From an uncultured Christensenella sp. (lineage in GTDB: Bacteria; Bacillota; Clostridia; Christensenellales; UBA1242): a stretch of 49,040 nt of DNA. This document shows, one piece after another, positions 48,500-49,040 of the stretch. The notes beneath the pieces were generated by a model, which was not told the origin of the DNA, did not search any database, and was given only the letters and a program-made list of their open reading frames with translations. Every line of letters starts with the position of its first letter. Within the stretch, counting starts at the first letter, position 1. Position numbers and translations under genes: made by a program. The stretch covers positions 1-49,040 of the forward strand of contig CASEHF010000013.1 in assembly GCA_949287685.1 (NCBI GenBank), in the 5' to 3' direction.

Positions 48500-49040
48500 T
48501 TAAAAACAACGGTCAGCGCTCGCACTTTCGCGTTCATCAAAGTCAAGCGTGTTTTCGATGCTCGGCTGGGTGTATGTTAGAATATCACGATTGTGCGGGT
48601 TTATTTTGGACTTAAATTTATCGATTTCGTGAATTAGGTGTAAATCTCGATAGAAGTTATCTACATATCTGCCATTTGTTTCTCGATAATACTGTCTACT
48701 ACCGTAAATTATGTCCGCCGACAGCAAATGGTCGAATTTATGTCTAGCAGCGTAGTTTTGAGGCTCCTCTAGGCATAGAGTAGGCGCTACATTATTGTGA
48801 AAATATTCGATGACAATAGCGCGACCATTGGGCTTGTCTAGATTATATAAAATAAATTTTCTATCATTATTAAATACGGGGGAATAAAGGAAAATATCGA
48901 GCAAAATCGCGTGGATAAAGGGCTCCTTGTCTGAAAAATACAAATCGCGTGTGCTGGCTAAATTCTTGCCCAATACTTCCGCTGATTGTGGTGAAAAACG
49001 GTCTGTTTTTGCGGTGGTGTCTACGGAGGCTATAAACTTC
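48500..49040 (-). CDS. Hypothetical protein, N-terminus outside the window (partial)
   Basis: The frame is open to the last base of the window (K-F-I-A-S-V-D-T-T-A-K before the first internal start), so about 180 C-terminal residues are seen. It is an alpha/beta cytosolic-type sequence with no membrane segment. Visible blocks include EPFIHAILLDIFLYSPVFN, FILYNLDKPNGRAIVIEYFH and NRDILTYTQPSIENTLDFDE. The ending is Ser/Asp-rich. No family recognised. Confidence 0.65.
   Translation of the reverse strand, partial: KFIASVDTTAKTDRFSPQSAEVLGKNLASTRDLYFSDKEPFIHAILLDIFLYSPVFNNDRKFILYNLDKPNGRAIVIEYFHNNVAPTLCLEEPQNYAARHKFDHLLSADIIYGSRQYYRETNGRYVDNFYRDLHLIHEIDKFKSKINPHNRDILTYTQPSIENTLDFDERESASADRCF

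Overview
This is an AT-rich chromosomal segment from a Bacillota (Firmicutes) bacterium, most likely an uncultured gut-type Clostridia lineage. The main evidence is the holB-ricT-rsmI gene order, strong AAGGAGG-type ribosome sites, spoVG, a protein with a Spo0A-type DNA-binding domain, Gram-positive surface proteins with InlB/Ig-like repeats, and the normal genetic code. Lineage is an inference from gene content; no rRNA is present.

Layout. 1-1.9 kb: housekeeping operon (end of holB, ricT, rsmI). 2.3-4.3 kb: a small lipoprotein and a DEAD-box helicase, then a block of dispersed intergenic repeats. 5.3-13.6 kb: small accessory and housekeeping genes (HExxH putative peptidase, tRNA-Ser, a frameshifted DNA glycosylase, a glycosyltransferase, SIMPL, DUF2188, TraX-like, NadR-like and YfcE-like proteins). 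14-21.8 kb: a surface protein, an orphan tyrosine recombinase, a membrane-anchored HTH protein with an Ig-like ectodomain and a PH-domain membrane protein. 22-25.8 kb: tRNA-Leu, tRNA-Gly and tRNA-Ser with nested tRNA-end repeats, and the Spo0A-like gene. 26.24-40.78 kb: a 14.5-kb integrated element. 40.7-41.7 kb: a tRNA cluster (Lys, Gln, Gln, His, Arg). 41.9-49 kb: Mbeg1-like hydrolase, paired membrane proteins, spoVG, DUF5662, murC and the edge of an unknown gene.

The central object is an inovirus-like (filamentous phage) prophage inserted in the 3' end of tRNA-Lys(TTT), with exact 51-bp attL/attR repeats. A rightward arm carries an XRE repressor, a three-gene STAS-HATPase / DUF4325 / PIN cassette and the tyrosine integrase. 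A long leftward operon carries DNA-binding proteins, an Arg-rich peptide, a pIII-like membrane-anchored protein, a small membrane protein, a 792-aa coiled-coil plus InlB-repeat protein, a Zot-like ATPase, an origin-like region with two long hairpins, an HUH replication initiator and small regulators. Divergent promoters with AT-rich palindromic operators lie between the arms. Two plus-strand promoter-hairpin-terminator units inside the leftward operon look like small RNAs or ssDNA replication/packaging signals. The STAS-HATPase/DUF4325/PIN cassette is the best candidate for an undescribed phage-borne immunity or lysogeny module.

A second unusual system is a family of short, structured cassettes placed against the 3' ends of three tRNA genes (Ser-GGA, Leu-TAG, Arg-TCT). 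Each is bounded by duplicated pieces of the host tRNA 3' end. The 15-nt palindrome GTCGCCAGTGGCGAG occurs at all three loci; one of the two Leu cassettes carries a different hairpin in its place. One cassette is adjacent to a putative metallopeptidase gene. A third repeat class, with a core resembling TCATCCTGAG...GAAGGATCTATTCCGC, is scattered through intergenic regions.
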